Positions 25,905-35,839 are shown, numbered from the stretch's first letter. The stretch: DNA of 64,000 nucleotides from Janthinobacterium sp. CG3 (GCF_000344615.1 NZ_KB467824.1:3352326-3416325), one strand, 5' to 3'. Numbers and translations: made by a program. Notes: generated by a model from the sequence alone, not told the origin.

Positions 25905-27432
25905 GAGCGCCGCCATCATTCGACCAACAAGATTAGTCGCGCCATTGGGCGCTATTGCCGATTTGCGCAGCCGTTACCCCATCCTGGGCAGAGCGGCCGC
26001 GGTGCGTCAGCAAAACGGACTGCTGTTGCTGCAGGCGATCGCCGAACTGCATGGGGGAACGTGCCTGGCGCCGAGCTTTACCCACATCGTCGGGCAACGC
26101 TACCGCCTGCGTTGCGCCCGCGGACATGAGTGGGAAACCGAACTCAGAATTCTGTTCAAAGGCTTTTGGTGCGCTACTTGTACGCGCTTGTCGCGCCGTC
26201 TCACCATTGAAGACATGCAGCGCTTAGCCGGGAAGCGCGATGGCCAGTGCCTGTCGTCGGAATATGCGAATTCCCACACCCAACTGCTATGGCAATGTGC
26301 CGCGGGCCACCAATGGCCGGCGACGCCGGCCAATATCGGCAGAGGGAAATGGTGTCCCAAATGCCGCGGTTACATGCCGGCGGACGAGCAACACGCCATG
26401 TTGGCGCGCCTGGCGCAAGAGCGCGGCGGCCAGTTGCTCTCCACCGTCTATGTCGGCAGCCACGATCTGCTGGAATGGCAGTGTGCGAACGGTCACATCT
26501 GGATGGCGTCCCCCGGTTCGGTAAAAAATGGCCCTTCCTGGTGCCCGCGATGCCGCGGCCGTTTGCCGAAGCAGGAAATGCTGGCGCAGTGCCGCCAGAT
26601 CGCGCTCGAGCGCGGCGGCCAACTGCTGTCGACGCATTACCTCGACAATAGAAATAAGCTGGCTTGGCGTTGCGCTCGGGGTCATACCTTCGAGGCGCCA
26701 CCCGGCAATATCAAGAGCGGGCAATGGTGTCCGAAGTGCTACGGACGCGGCTCGAAGGAAGAACATCACGCGATCCTTAGCCAGTTGGCCGTTGAACGTG
26801 GCGGCCGGCTGGTTTCGGCATGCTATCTCGGTGCGCGCGATAAGCTGACCTGGGAATGCCGCCGCGGCCATCAATGGGGCGCCACGCTCGCCTCGGTGAA
26901 AACCCATGGGCGCTGGTGCCCGCAGTGCGGGATTATTGATAAACACACTCCCACGCTGATGCGGAAATACCACGCCGTAGCCAGGGAGCGCGGCGGGCTA
27001 TGCCTGTCAGACGACTACACGACCGCCCACCGGAAAATGCAATGGCAATGTGGCGAAGGCCACCTTTGGTCGGCGTCCCCATCCAATATCATGGGTGGCA
27101 AATGGTGCCCCAGATGCAGCGGAAGGATGCCGGCGGCGGAACGCCACGCGCAACTCTCGGAACTGGCAAAGGAACGCGGCGGCCATCTGCTTTCGGGGCA
27201 CGTCGTCACCCTGGCGCAGAAATTGTCCTGGCTGTGCCATCGGGGACACGAGTGGCAGGCGGTTGCCTCATCCGTAAAAGGGGGGACGTGGTGCCGCCAA
27301 TGTGCCAATCTCGACAAGTGCGGGCCGAGGGCCGCCCGGAAATACTTGGCGCCGTCGGAGCGGCGGGACGACTTCGTGCCGCCAGCCGGCCAGCCAGGCG
27401 CTGGCAAGACCAAACCCCGGAACATTCCGTGA
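25840..27432 (+). CDS. Protein with seven tandem treble-clef zinc ribbons
   Basis: A 530-residue protein consisting almost wholly of seven repeats of about 62 residues. Each repeat has ERGG-x-LLS, a tyrosine, LxWxC-x2-GHxW, an IKxG turn and WCPxC; the first cysteines fall at about 92, 153, 215, 278, 340, 404 and 466. Each unit keeps four ligands (C, H, C, C), fitting the probable zinc-ribbon/treble-clef family (DUF4379-like), which often accompanies nucleases. No nuclease or membrane part is seen. The first ~28 residues are the PAAR remnant read in another frame, so the true start may be later (e.g. GTG at 26002). GC and codon use are less extreme than in the neighbours, suggesting transfer. 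Function unknown. Confidence 0.75.
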   Translation: MAVKSSVSAPATSPSAALRPNRSAAIIRPTRLVAPLGAIADLRSRYPILGRAAAVRQQNGLLLLQAIAELHGGTCLAPSFTHIVGQRYRLRCARGHEWETELRILFKGFWCATCTRLSRRLTIEDMQRLAGKRDGQCLSSEYANSHTQLLWQCAAGHQWPATPANIGRGKWCPKCRGYMPADEQHAMLARLAQERGGQLLSTVYVGSHDLLEWQCANGHIWMASPGSVKNGPSWCPRCRGRLPKQEMLAQCRQIALERGGQLLSTHYLDNRNKLAWRCARGHTFEAPPGNIKSGQWCPKCYGRGSKEEHHAILSQLAVERGGRLVSACYLGARDKLTWECRRGHQWGATLASVKTHGRWCPQCGIIDKHTPTLMRKYHAVARERGGLCLSDDYTTAHRKMQWQCGEGHLWSASPSNIMGGKWCPRCSGRMPAAERHAQLSELAKERGGHLLSGHVVTLAQKLSWLCHRGHEWQAVASSVKGGTWCRQCANLDKCGPRAARKYLAPSERRDDFVPPAGQPGAGKTKPRNIP

Positions 27433-27469
27433 GTGGTAAGATCGCAGCTATTCAACAGGGGGACACGCG

Positions 27470-27808
27470 ATGACGGCAAGCTACCGGCACCTTGCACTGG
27501 CGCAAGTGCAAGCGGGAATGGTTTTATCCGATGAGCTGCTCGACGTGCAGGGCCACGTGCTGCTGCCGCAGGGCACCGTGTTGAGCGAGGCGATGCTGGC
27601 GCTGATGCCGCGCCACGGCATTGAAATGCTGCCCATCGCCAACGGCGCCGTCTCGGAGGAGGAGCTGGCGAGCGCCCACGGCCACGCCCAGCAGCGCCTG
27701 GCGCGGCTGTTCCGCCACAACGACCCCGACGACCAGCAGGACTGGGCCAGCGGCCTGTTGCGCCGCTTCGTCGAAGACTACCGCCTGGGCAAGGAGCCGG
27801 CGCCATGA
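27470..27808 (+). CDS. Small protein paired with HDOD (DUF3391-like)
   Basis: A 112-residue cytosolic protein whose first 65 residues (VQAGMVLSDELLDVQGHVLLPQGTVLSEAML) resemble the short N-terminal module found before HD-GYP domains (DUF3391-like). The rest is helical. Its stop overlaps the start of the HDOD gene (ATGA), so the two are coupled and probably act together. No catalytic residues are visible. Confidence 0.75.
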   Translation: MTASYRHLALAQVQAGMVLSDELLDVQGHVLLPQGTVLSEAMLALMPRHGIEMLPIANGAVSEEELASAHGHAQQRLARLFRHNDPDDQQDWASGLLRRFVEDYRLGKEPAP

Positions 27809-28653
27809 GCGCCGCGCCGCTGACCCGCGACGATATCGTACACAACCTGGCCGACCTGCCGTCGCTGCCGGCGGTGGTGATGGAGCTGCTCAACAGCATC
27901 GACCAGGAGGACATCGACATCTCGGTGCTGGCCAAGAAGGTGTCCCACGACCAGGCGCTGACGGCGAAAACCCTGCGCCTGGCCAATTCCTCGCTGTACG
28001 GCCTGCAGGTCAAGGTGACCACGATACAGCAAGCCATCACCTACCTGGGCTTCCAGACCACGCGCAACCTGATCACCGCCGCCGCCGTCACCGGCTGCTT
28101 CCCGGAGGGGCGCTGCGCCGGCTTCGACGACAAGGCGTTCTGGCGCCACTCGATCGCCACCGCCGCCTGCGCCAAGGTGCTGGCGCGGCAGATCCGCTTC
28201 AACCAGGACTACGCCTTCACCGCCGGGCTGCTGCACGACATCGGCCGGCTGGTGCTGGTGACGAGTTTTCCGCAGCGTTTCAGCGAGGCCATCGCCCACC
28301 GCGCCGCGCACGACTGCAGCATGCTGCAGGCAGAACGCGCCGTGCTCGGGGTCGACCATGTCGACGCCGGGCTGGCGTTGGCGGAACACTGGAATTTTTC
28401 CGACACGATGCGCCTGGCCATCGCCGGGCACCACGATCCGGAGGCGCCGGGCGCCGGTTTCCTGGCCTCCATCATCCACGTGGCCGACGCGGTGGTCTAC
28501 GCGCTCGACCTGGCGGGCGGCGCCGACGACTTGGTGCCGCGGGTGTCGACGGTGGCGTGGAGCGCGCTCGGACTGGACGAGGAAGCGTATTTGCAGCTGT
28601 TCCGCGAAACCGAGCTGCAGTACGAAGAGATCACCACGATACTGCTGGCGTAA
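27805..28653 (+). CDS. HDOD domain protein
   Basis: A 282-residue HDOD (HD-related output domain) protein. Signatures are LPSLPAVVMELLNSI, LAKKVSHDQALTAKTLRLANSS, GLLHDIGRLVL and the LAIAGHHDPEAPG region. HDOD proteins lack a fully conserved HD phosphodiesterase site and act as signalling partners in motility and stress pathways; here the GLLHDIG motif retains HD, and further histidines (HH) are present, so residual hydrolase activity cannot be excluded. It is coupled by ATGA to the small gene upstream. No terminator is obvious in the 190 bases after it. Confidence 0.9.
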   Translation: MSAAPLTRDDIVHNLADLPSLPAVVMELLNSIDQEDIDISVLAKKVSHDQALTAKTLRLANSSLYGLQVKVTTIQQAITYLGFQTTRNLITAAAVTGCFPEGRCAGFDDKAFWRHSIATAACAKVLARQIRFNQDYAFTAGLLHDIGRLVLVTSFPQRFSEAIAHRAAHDCSMLQAERAVLGVDHVDAGLALAEHWNFSDTMRLAIAGHHDPEAPGAGFLASIIHVADAVVYALDLAGGADDLVPRVSTVAWSALGLDEEAYLQLFRETELQYEEITTILLA

Positions 28654-28845
28654 AGCGGTGGGGCGACCTTGACGCACTCAAGCGGGGCGGTCGATACGGG
28701 GCGCGCTGGCGCACTTGCGTTGGCGGGCTGGAAGTCGCCGCGGTCAGGTCAGACGGGCACGGGCGGGAGGCCGCCGCCGGACCCGAAGGACCCGGCGGCG
28801 GATGCACTATGCCGGTTGGCAAGCGAGCGCCACAGCGCGCCGGCC

Positions 28846-29181
28846 TCAGTGGGCATAGCTCGACGACGACTCCTGCGACGCATCCGGACGCTCTTCCGCC
28901 TTGGGGCGGCCCTGCGCGTCGGACAGGCGGTACTTGGTGCGGCGGTCGCCCATCAGGTCGCGCAGGTCGCGGATGCTCATGCCGGTCACTTCGTGCATGC
29001 GGATCAGCAGCGAGGCGCCGACCGGCAGGCGGTGGTGGCGGATCTTGCTGATGACCGGCGGCGCCACTTCGAGCAGGCGCGACAGCGCAGCGTCGTTTTT
29101 CAGCTGCATTTTGCCCAACAGGATGTCGAGCAGATGGTTCGGGTTGTAGCTTTCTTGGGAAGCAAGAGAATGATGTGCCAT
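28846..29181 (-). CDS. Small helix-turn-helix protein
   Basis: A 111-residue protein with a Cro/CI-like helix-turn-helix (KNDAALSRLLEVAPPVISKIRHHRLPVGASLLIRMHEVTG, readable in pieces as ALSRLLEVAPPVISKIR), followed by DLRDLMGDRR and a Ser-rich tail. Proteins of this type are frequent in Oxalobacteraceae. GAGGAAAATC precedes the ATG. It is convergent with the HDOD gene. Target genes are unknown. Confidence 0.75.
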   Translation of the reverse strand: MAHHSLASQESYNPNHLLDILLGKMQLKNDAALSRLLEVAPPVISKIRHHRLPVGASLLIRMHEVTGMSIRDLRDLMGDRRTKYRLSDAQGRPKAEERPDASQESSSSYAH

Positions 29182-29771
29182 GATTTTCCTCGTCTGGTAA
29201 GTTGTGAAAAGAATGCCGTTTCGAACTTAAGGAAGACTTAGTTTCGCCAAATAAGTTCCACAAATAATGTGTCGTATATCGCTTGAACAGGATCGAACAA
29301 ACGTTTGAAGAACGAGTTGCACTACAGGTTGAGCAGCGGGTTAAACAACGGACCCACGTGATTTATTTCCTCCAAGAATAAAATGGAGCGGGCGTCGGCG
29401 TGGGCGAGGCATGTTGGCAATCTCTTCAGTGAAATTGCCCTTTAAACAATATTCTATGCCAAAAGCGTCCGCTTGCAGCCTAAGCGTCGGATGCGAACGT
29501 TGTTCAACATCAATCAACCCGCTGGAATCCCGAGCAACGCTGTCATTTCAACACATAGGGATGGATAACGTCGCACGCAAGGACGCGTAGGAAATTGTTA
29601 CAAATCATCGGCTTAGGCCAGTACCTTAAAGCGTCGGGTCCGCTTGCCGGGCCGGCGCGCCGTGGCCGGCGCCGCGAAACTGCGCTAAACTAGCGTCCTG
29701 AATTGCTCGCCATGCGCACAGCGCCGCGCCCGCCTGCGCGCCCCCGGCACAACCCTTAGGCGCCTTATTCC
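29182..29771. other. 590-bp low-GC gene-free stretch before miaB
   Basis: No gene is supported; only frames under about 20 codons without ribosome sites were seen. The stretch is visibly poorer in GC than the flanks. It contains GCGGGTTAAACAACG (about 29337) and, 150 bases later, CGTTGTT...AACCCGC (about 29497-29521), an imperfect inverted pair with an 11-base insertion in the second arm. The last 100 bases hold the miaB promoter region. It may be the right boundary of the accessory segment. Confidence 0.6.
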
Positions 29772-31136
29772 ATGCAGAAAAAAGTTTTCATCAAAACATT
29801 CGGTTGCCAAATGAACGAGTACGACTCGGACAAGATGGCCGACGTGCTGGGCGCCTCCGACGCCCTGGTGCGCACCGACAATCCGGAAGACGCCGACGTG
29901 ATCCTGCTCAATACCTGCTCGGTGCGCGAGAAGGCGCAGGAGAAAGTGTTCTCCGACCTGGGCCGGCTGCGCGAACTGAAACTGGCGAAACCCGGCCTGC
30001 TGATCGGCGTCGGCGGCTGCGTCGCCTCGCAGGAGGGCGCCGCCATCGTCGCGCGCGCGCCCTACGTCGACATGGTGTTCGGCCCGCAAACGCTGCACCG
30101 CCTGCCGCAGATGATCAGCGCGCGCCGCAGCAGCGGCCAGCCGCAGGTCGACATCAGCTTCCCCGAAATCGAAAAGTTCGACCACCTGCCGCCGGCCAAG
30201 GTGGACGGCGCCGCCGCCTTCGTCTCGATCATGGAAGGCTGCAGCAAATATTGCAGCTATTGCGTGGTGCCCTACACCCGCGGCGAGGAGGTCTCGCGGC
30301 GCTTCGGCGACGTGCTCGCCGAGGTGGCCGGGCTGGCCGCCCAGGGCGTCAAGGAAATCACGCTGCTGGGGCAGAACGTCAACGCCTTCCGCGGCGTCAT
30401 GGACGGCGACGGCGAGGTGGCCGACTTCGCGCTGCTGCTCGAATACGTCGCCGCCATCCCCGGCGTCGAGCGCATCCGCTTCGTCACCAGCCATCCGAAG
30501 GAATTCACCCAGCGCCTGATCGACGCCTACGCCAAGATCCCGCAACTGGTGGACCACCTGTACCTGCCGGCCCAGCACGGCAGCGACAAGATCCTCGGCG
30601 CCATGAAGCGCGGCTACACCGGGCTCGAATACAAGTCGATCATCCGGCGCATCCGCGCGGTGCGGCCGAACATCGCCATCTCGTCCGACTTCATCGTCGG
30701 CTTCCCCGGCGAGACCGAGGCCGACTTCGAGGCGATGATGAAGCTGATCGCCGACGTCGGCTTCGACAACAGCTACAGCTTCATCTTCAGCAAACGCCCC
30801 GGCACCCCGGCCGCCAGCCTGGCCGACGACACCCCCCACGAGGTCAAGCTGGCGCGCCTGCAAAGACTGCAGGCGGCGATCGACGCCAACACCAAGCGGT
30901 ACAGCCTGGCGATGGTCGGCACGGTGCAGCGCATCCTGGTCGAGGGGCCGTCGAAGAAAGACCCCGGCGAACTGCAGGGGCGCACCGAAAACAACCGCGT
31001 CGTCAACTTCGACGCCGGCGCCGACGCGGCGCGCCTGATCGGCCAGCTGGTCGAGGTGCGCATCAGCGCCAGCCACTCCTACACCCTGCGCGGCGACCTG
31101 GTGGCCGCCGCCGTTGACCTGAAAAGAGCCTCTTGA
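29772..31136 (+). CDS. miaB: tRNA-2-methylthio-N6-dimethylallyladenosine synthase MiaB
   Basis: A radical-SAM methylthiotransferase that adds 2-methylthio to i6A37 made by MiaA. The 454-residue protein has an N-terminal UPF0004 domain ([30 protein letters not shown]) binding the auxiliary cluster. The radical-SAM core carries the CxxxCxxC motif CSKYCSYC, and a C-terminal TRAM domain ends in [13 protein letters not shown]. All are complete. It overlaps the TTG start of phoH by four bases, heading the conserved miaB-phoH-ybeY-corC-lnt string. Confidence 0.97.
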   Translation: MQKKVFIKTFGCQMNEYDSDKMADVLGASDALVRTDNPEDADVILLNTCSVREKAQEKVFSDLGRLRELKLAKPGLLIGVGGCVASQEGAAIVARAPYVDMVFGPQTLHRLPQMISARRSSGQPQVDISFPEIEKFDHLPPAKVDGAAAFVSIMEGCSKYCSYCVVPYTRGEEVSRRFGDVLAEVAGLAAQGVKEITLLGQNVNAFRGVMDGDGEVADFALLLEYVAAIPGVERIRFVTSHPKEFTQRLIDAYAKIPQLVDHLYLPAQHGSDKILGAMKRGYTGLEYKSIIRRIRAVRPNIAISSDFIVGFPGETEADFEAMMKLIADVGFDNSYSFIFSKRPGTPAASLADDTPHEVKLARLQRLQAAIDANTKRYSLAMVGTVQRILVEGPSKKDPGELQGRTENNRVVNFDAGADAARLIGQLVEVRISASHSYTLRGDLVAAAVDLKRAS

Positions 31137-32185
31137 AAACCAAGACCCCGACCCAGCCGCACTACTTCGTCCCCGAGCCGCTCGACAACAGCCGGCTGGC
31201 CCACCTGTGCGGGCCGCTCGATGAAAACCTGCGGCAAATCTCCGCCGCGCTCGACGTCACCATCTTCCGCCGCGGCGAGCGCTTCATCGTCGGCGGCAGC
31301 AACGCCGAGCGCGCCGTCGCCATCCTCGAACAGTTTTACGCCATCGCCAACAAGGTGGTGCCGTTGGAAGAGGTGCAACTGGCCCTGGTCGAGCAGCGCG
31401 CCAACCTGTCGGCCGCGTCCGAGCACAACCCGGCCACGCCCTTCGTCGAACCGGACATCCAGAGCCCGGTGCTGAAGACGCGCCGCAGCGACCTGCGCGG
31501 GCGCACCCCGCACCAGATCGCCTACCTGCGCGCCATCCTGGAACACGACATCAGCTTCGGCGTCGGCCCGGCCGGCACCGGCAAGACCTACCTGGCAGTG
31601 GCCTGCGCCGTCGACGCGCTGGAACGCGACGCCGTCAAGCGCATCATCCTGACCCGTCCGGCCGTCGAAGCCGGCGAGCGGCTGGGCTTCCTGCCGGGCG
31701 ACCTGGCGCAAAAGGTCGACCCCTACCTGCGCCCGCTGTACGACGCGCTGTACGACCTGCTCGGCTTCGACCGCACCCAGAAGCTGTTTGAAAAACAGGT
31801 CATCGAGATCGCGCCGCTGGCCTACATGCGCGGGCGCACCTTGAACCACGCCTTCGTCATCCTCGACGAGGCGCAGAACACCACGGTCGAACAGATGAAG
31901 ATGTTCCTGACGCGGATCGGCTTCGGCAGCAAGGCGGTGATCACCGGCGACGTCACCCAGGTCGACCTGGCGAAGAGCCAGAAGAGCGGCCTGATCGACG
32001 CGATTTCCGTGCTGAAGGACGTGCGCGGCATCGCCTTCACCCAGTTCACCAGCGCCGACGTGGTGCGCCATCCGCTGGTGGCGCGCATCGTCGACGCCTA
32101 TGAAAGCGCGCAGAGCGCGCAAGCGGTGGCGCACGAGCTCGCCCCCCTTCTGACATCGACGAAAAAAAATGATCGAAAAAAATAA
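31133..32185 (+). CDS. phoH: PhoH-like ATPase
   Basis: A 350-residue cytosolic P-loop ATPase. The N-terminal KH-like/PhoH-N region precedes a Walker A GPAGTGKT near residue 145, [17 protein letters not shown], and a Walker [12 protein letters not shown]. PhoH is associated with YbeY in RNA maturation; its helicase-type role is inferred from context. The start is TTG within TTGA overlapping the miaB stop; the next ATG is 87 bases further and would remove conserved sequence. It overlaps ybeY by 17 bases. Confidence 0.93.
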   Translation: MKTKTPTQPHYFVPEPLDNSRLAHLCGPLDENLRQISAALDVTIFRRGERFIVGGSNAERAVAILEQFYAIANKVVPLEEVQLALVEQRANLSAASEHNPATPFVEPDIQSPVLKTRRSDLRGRTPHQIAYLRAILEHDISFGVGPAGTGKTYLAVACAVDALERDAVKRIILTRPAVEAGERLGFLPGDLAQKVDPYLRPLYDALYDLLGFDRTQKLFEKQVIEIAPLAYMRGRTLNHAFVILDEAQNTTVEQMKMFLTRIGFGSKAVITGDVTQVDLAKSQKSGLIDAISVLKDVRGIAFTQFTSADVVRHPLVARIVDAYESAQSAQAVAHELAPLLTSTKKNDRKK

Positions 32186-32657
32186 ATTATCCCTGTCGGT
32201 GCAATACCCCGACCCGCGCCTGCAAGGGAGCATCACGCGGCCGAAGGTGCGGCGCTGGGTCAAGGCCGCGCTGTTCGCCCCGGCCGAGCTGACCATCCGC
32301 TTCGTCGACGCCGACGAGGGCCGCACCCTGAACCGCGACTACCGCGAGAAGGACTATGCGACCAACGTGCTGACGTTCGCCTACAACGAGGGCGAGGACA
32401 TGGGCGGCGGCGTGGCCGACGACGCGCCGACCCAAGCCGACATCGTCCTGTGCACCGACGTGCTGGAGCGCGAGGCGGCCGAGCAGAACAAAACCGTCGA
32501 GGCGCACACCGCGCACCTGATCGTCCACGGCGTGCTGCACGCGCAGGGCTACGACCATATGGACGACGAAGAGGCCGCCGAGATGGAGGGTCTGGAAACC
32601 GAGATCCTGGCCAAGCTCGGCGTCGCCGACCCGTACGCCGCCGAAGCGCAAGGCTGA
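32169..32657 (+). CDS. ybeY: Endoribonuclease YbeY
   Basis: A 162-residue zinc-dependent single-strand endoribonuclease needed for 16S rRNA 3' maturation and ribosome quality control. The zinc site HxxxHxxxxxH is seen as [11 protein letters not shown] near residues 118-128, and the conserved NREYR-like stretch reads [17 protein letters not shown]. It overlaps the end of phoH and shares its operon with miaB and, further on, corC-lnt. Confidence 0.96.
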   Translation: MIEKNKLSLSVQYPDPRLQGSITRPKVRRWVKAALFAPAELTIRFVDADEGRTLNRDYREKDYATNVLTFAYNEGEDMGGGVADDAPTQADIVLCTDVLEREAAEQNKTVEAHTAHLIVHGVLHAQGYDHMDDEEAAEMEGLETEILAKLGVADPYAAEAQG

Positions 32658-32731
32658 GAAGCCGCGCACTAGGCCGCGCACTAGGCCGCGGATTAGCGCG
32701 GCGTCATCCGACGCCTGGCGGCCGCCGGCGC

Positions 32732-32768
32732 CAGGCGGGTTACGCCCTGGCGGGCTAAGCCGGGCTAC
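32732..32768 (-). repeat. REP-like palindrome (GTAG head, minus strand)
   Basis: On the minus strand it reads GTAGCCCGGCTTAGCCCG...GGGCGTAACCCGCC. It splits ybeY from the DUF4259 gene and ends 26 bases before the latter's ATG. Same family as 25313 and 15047. Confidence 0.7.
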
Positions 32769-32794
32769 GAACATCGCCATTGAAGGAGCATTAC

Positions 32795-33205
32795 ATGGGT
32801 ACATGGTCTGTCGATACATACGGCAACGATTACGCGCTGGACTGGGCGCAGGATTTGCAGGAGGCGGGCAACCTGGAGCCAATCGAGAGCACGCTCGACT
32901 ACGCCCTCGGCGACGGCGAGCTGGAGGCGCCGTTCGGCGCCGAGGCGCTGGCGGCGATCGACGTGCTGGCGCGGCTACAAGGTAACGGCGGCGGCGACGC
33001 GGACGACGGCGGCGGCGCCGACATCGACCGCTGGGTCGCCCAGCGCAAGCAGAAAGTCTCGCCGGCGCTGGCCGGCAAGGCGCTGCGGGCCATCGAGCGG
33101 GTCCTCGGCGAGCAGTCCGAGTTGCGCCAACTATGGCAGGAAAGCGAGCACTACGAGGAGTGGCGCGCCGCCGTGCTGGCGCTGAAAGCGCGCGTGGCGG
33201 CATAG
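32795..33205 (+). CDS. DUF4259 domain protein
   Basis: A 136-residue cytosolic protein beginning MGTWSVDTYGNDYALDWAQDL, the signature of the DUF4259 family, with a Gly/Asp-rich stretch (about 64-77) and a helical C-terminus. The ATG at 32795 follows AAGGAG at eight bases; a TTG at 32780 is not needed. It interrupts the otherwise conserved ybeY-corC neighbourhood, together with a REP-like palindrome, so it may be a late insertion. Function is unknown. Confidence 0.85.
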   Translation: MGTWSVDTYGNDYALDWAQDLQEAGNLEPIESTLDYALGDGELEAPFGAEALAAIDVLARLQGNGGGDADDGGGADIDRWVAQRKQKVSPALAGKALRAIERVLGEQSELRQLWQESEHYEEWRAAVLALKARVAA

Positions 33206-33358
33206 CGTTCGCGGCGCGCCGGCCCGCTTTCGCGGCGTTGCCGCGCACGATTAAAAACGCCCCCTAGCCCGGCGCGGCCATGCCTTTCCGACAAAATCCA
33301 TCAACGCCGGCCTTTTGGTGTATCCTATACCCCTTCGTAACAACGGCTCACGCCTCCT

Positions 33359-34237
33359 ATGCAAGAGCACCCTAGTGGCGTCAAAAATGACGCCAAGCCC
33401 CACCGGTCACTGTTTGAACGCCTGACCGCACTGATTTCCCCCGAGCCAGAGAACCGCGCGGAACTTCTTGAAGTCCTGCACGATGCGCACGAGCGCAACC
33501 TGATCGACGCCGACGCCTTGTCGATGATCGAGGGGGTGTTCCAGGTGTCCGACCTGTCCGCGCGCGACATCATGGTGCCGCGCTCGCAGATGGACATGAT
33601 CGACATCAGCAAACCCATCGAGGAATGGATGCCGACCGTGTTGGCCACGGCCCACTCGCGCTTCCCGGCAATCGAGGGCGAGCGCGACAAGGTGATCGGC
33701 ATCCTGCTGGCGAAAGACCTGCTGCGCTACTACGCCGAGGAAAGCTTCGACGTGCGCGACATGCTGCGCCCTGCCATCTTCATCCCCGAGTCGAAACGCC
33801 TGAACGTGCTGCTGCGCGACTTCCGCGCCAACCACAACCACATGGCCATCGTCGTCGACGAGTACAGCGGCGTGGCCGGCCTGATCACCATCGAGGACGT
33901 GCTCGAGCAGATCGTCGGCGACATCGAGGACGAATACGACTTCGACGAGGAGGAGGACAACATCCTCTCGATCAAGGAGGGCCAGCACGGCCCGCGCTGG
34001 CGCATCAAGGCGCTCACCGAGATCGGCCAGTTCAACGACACGCTCGGCGCCGCGCTGGCCGACGAGGACGTCGACACCATCGGCGGCCTGGTCTCGAACC
34101 ACCTGGGGCGCATGCCGCACAAGGGCGACGTGTTCGACCTGGGCAACCTGCGCTTCGAGGTGTTGCGCGCCGACGCCCGGCAGGTCCACGTGCTGCTGGT
34201 TGAAAAGCTGCCCGACGCGGCCGTGTCCGACGTCTAA
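33359..34237 (+). CDS. corC: CorC/HlyC-family CBS-domain protein
   Basis: A 292-residue cytosolic protein with two CBS domains (DIMVPRSQMDMI and MAIVVDEYSGVAGLITIEDVLEQIVGDIEDE) and a C-terminal CorC_HlyC domain (about 210-285, GGLVSNHLGRMPHKGD). CorC is linked to magnesium/cobalt efflux and membrane function. It is separated from lnt by no bases (the lnt ATG directly follows the stop), a conserved pairing. A TATCCT/TATACC region about 35 bases upstream could be the promoter. Confidence 0.93.
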   Translation: MQEHPSGVKNDAKPHRSLFERLTALISPEPENRAELLEVLHDAHERNLIDADALSMIEGVFQVSDLSARDIMVPRSQMDMIDISKPIEEWMPTVLATAHSRFPAIEGERDKVIGILLAKDLLRYYAEESFDVRDMLRPAIFIPESKRLNVLLRDFRANHNHMAIVVDEYSGVAGLITIEDVLEQIVGDIEDEYDFDEEEDNILSIKEGQHGPRWRIKALTEIGQFNDTLGAALADEDVDTIGGLVSNHLGRMPHKGDVFDLGNLRFEVLRADARQVHVLLVEKLPDAAVSDV

Positions 34238-35839
34238 ATGCGCTTTCGACGCGCCCGCCCCGGCGCCCCGCCCGCCCCGCCCCGCCCCATCCGCGGGCGC
34301 ATGCTGATCGCCGCGCTGGCCGGCGCCGGCGCCGTGCTGGCGTTCGCGCCGTTCGGCTATTGGCCGCTGCAAATCGCCAGCCTGGCCATCCTGTTCTACC
34401 AAATGCTGCGCGCCAACGCCGTCAAGGGCGGCTTCCTGGTCGGCTGGGCCTACGGCGCGGCTTGGTTCGGCGCCGGCATGTACTGGTTGTTCATCTCAAT
34501 GCACCGCTACGGCGCCATGCCGGCGCCGCTGGCGGCGCTGGCGGTGGCCCTGCTGGCGGCGCTGATGGGCCTGTACGTCGGCCTGGCCATGGCCGGCGCG
34601 GCCTGGCTGCGCCGGCGCTGGCTGCTGCCGCTGCCGCTGATGAACCTGCTGGTGCTGCCGGCCGCGTGGGCGCTGCAGGAATGGTGCCGCGGCTGGTTCT
34701 TCACCGGCCTGCCCTGGGTCGTCGCCGGCTACGCCCACAACGCCAGCCCGCTGGCCGGCTACGCGCCGCTGCTCGGCGTCTACGGCCTGGGCTGGCTGGC
34801 GGCGTTGAGCGCCGGCGCGCTGCTGCTGCTGGCGCACCGCACCCGCCTGGCCGCCGCCGCCCTGGTGCTGGGCACCTTCGCGGCCGGCTTCGCGCTGACC
34901 CAGGTCCAATGGACCGCACCGTTCGGGCGCCCGCTCAGCGTGCGCCTGGTGCAGGGCAACGTGCCGCAAGACCAGAAATTCAATCCCGCCAACGTCGAGG
35001 ACGCGCTGCGGATGTACCACGGCGCCGTCACCGCCGCGCCGGCCAACCTGATCGCCACGCCGGAAACGGCGGTGACGCTGTTCCCGCACCAGCTGCCGGC
35101 GGAATACCTGCCCAGCCTGGCCCAATTCGCCGTCAAGTCGGACAGCCACGTCCTGCTCGGCATGCCGCTGCTGGAACGCCCGTCGCAGGTGGCCAACAGC
35201 GCCGTCGGCTTCGCCCCGCGCGACGGCGCTCCAACCTACCGCTACGACAAGCACCACCTGGTGCCGTTCGGCGAATCGACCCCGGACGGCTTGCACTGGC
35301 TGGTGGCGATGATGGCCATTCCGCTGGGCGACATGCAGCGCGGCGCGCCGGTGCAGGCGCCGTTCGCGGTGCGCGAGCAACTGGTGCTGCCGAACATCTG
35401 CTACGAAGACTTGTTCGGCGAGGAAATCGCCGACCAGCTGGCGGCGGCGCACCGCGCCGGCCGGCAACCGGCCTCGATCCTGATCAATATGTCGAACCTG
35501 GCCTGGTTCGGCGACTCGACGGCGATGCCCCAACACCTGCAAATTTCGCAAATGCGCAGCCTGGAGACGGGCCGGCCGATGCTCCGCGCCGGCAACACCG
35601 GCGGCACCGCCGTCGTCGACGGCCGCGGCGCCATCGCCAGCGCGCTGGCGCCGCACACCCGCGCCACGCTGGCGGCGACGGTGCAGGGCATGGGCGGCGT
35701 GACGCCGTATATATTGTTTGGCAATAAACTCATACTCGCCATCGCCGCGCTGGCCCTGGCCGGCGCCGGCCTGCTGGCGCGGCGCCAGCGCAGGCGGGCC
35801 GGCGCCGGACCCAATGAAACGCAACAACCGGGCCGATGA
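34238..35839 (+). CDS. lnt: Apolipoprotein N-acyltransferase Lnt
   Basis: An inner-membrane enzyme that adds the third acyl chain to lipoproteins, completing their maturation. The 533-residue protein has about six N-terminal membrane helices, a nitrilase domain (about 225-490) with the catalytic triad E276 (ATPETAVT), K338 (YDKHHLVPFGE) and C388 (NICYEDLFGEE), and a last membrane helix near 500-515. It follows corC directly. Confidence 0.96.
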   Translation: MRFRRARPGAPPAPPRPIRGRMLIAALAGAGAVLAFAPFGYWPLQIASLAILFYQMLRANAVKGGFLVGWAYGAAWFGAGMYWLFISMHRYGAMPAPLAALAVALLAALMGLYVGLAMAGAAWLRRRWLLPLPLMNLLVLPAAWALQEWCRGWFFTGLPWVVAGYAHNASPLAGYAPLLGVYGLGWLAALSAGALLLLAHRTRLAAAALVLGTFAAGFALTQVQWTAPFGRPLSVRLVQGNVPQDQKFNPANVEDALRMYHGAVTAAPANLIATPETAVTLFPHQLPAEYLPSLAQFAVKSDSHVLLGMPLLERPSQVANSAVGFAPRDGAPTYRYDKHHLVPFGESTPDGLHWLVAMMAIPLGDMQRGAPVQAPFAVREQLVLPNICYEDLFGEEIADQLAAAHRAGRQPASILINMSNLAWFGDSTAMPQHLQISQMRSLETGRPMLRAGNTGGTAVVDGRGAIASALAPHTRATLAATVQGMGGVTPYILFGNKLILAIAALALAGAGLLARRQRRRAGAGPNETQQPGR

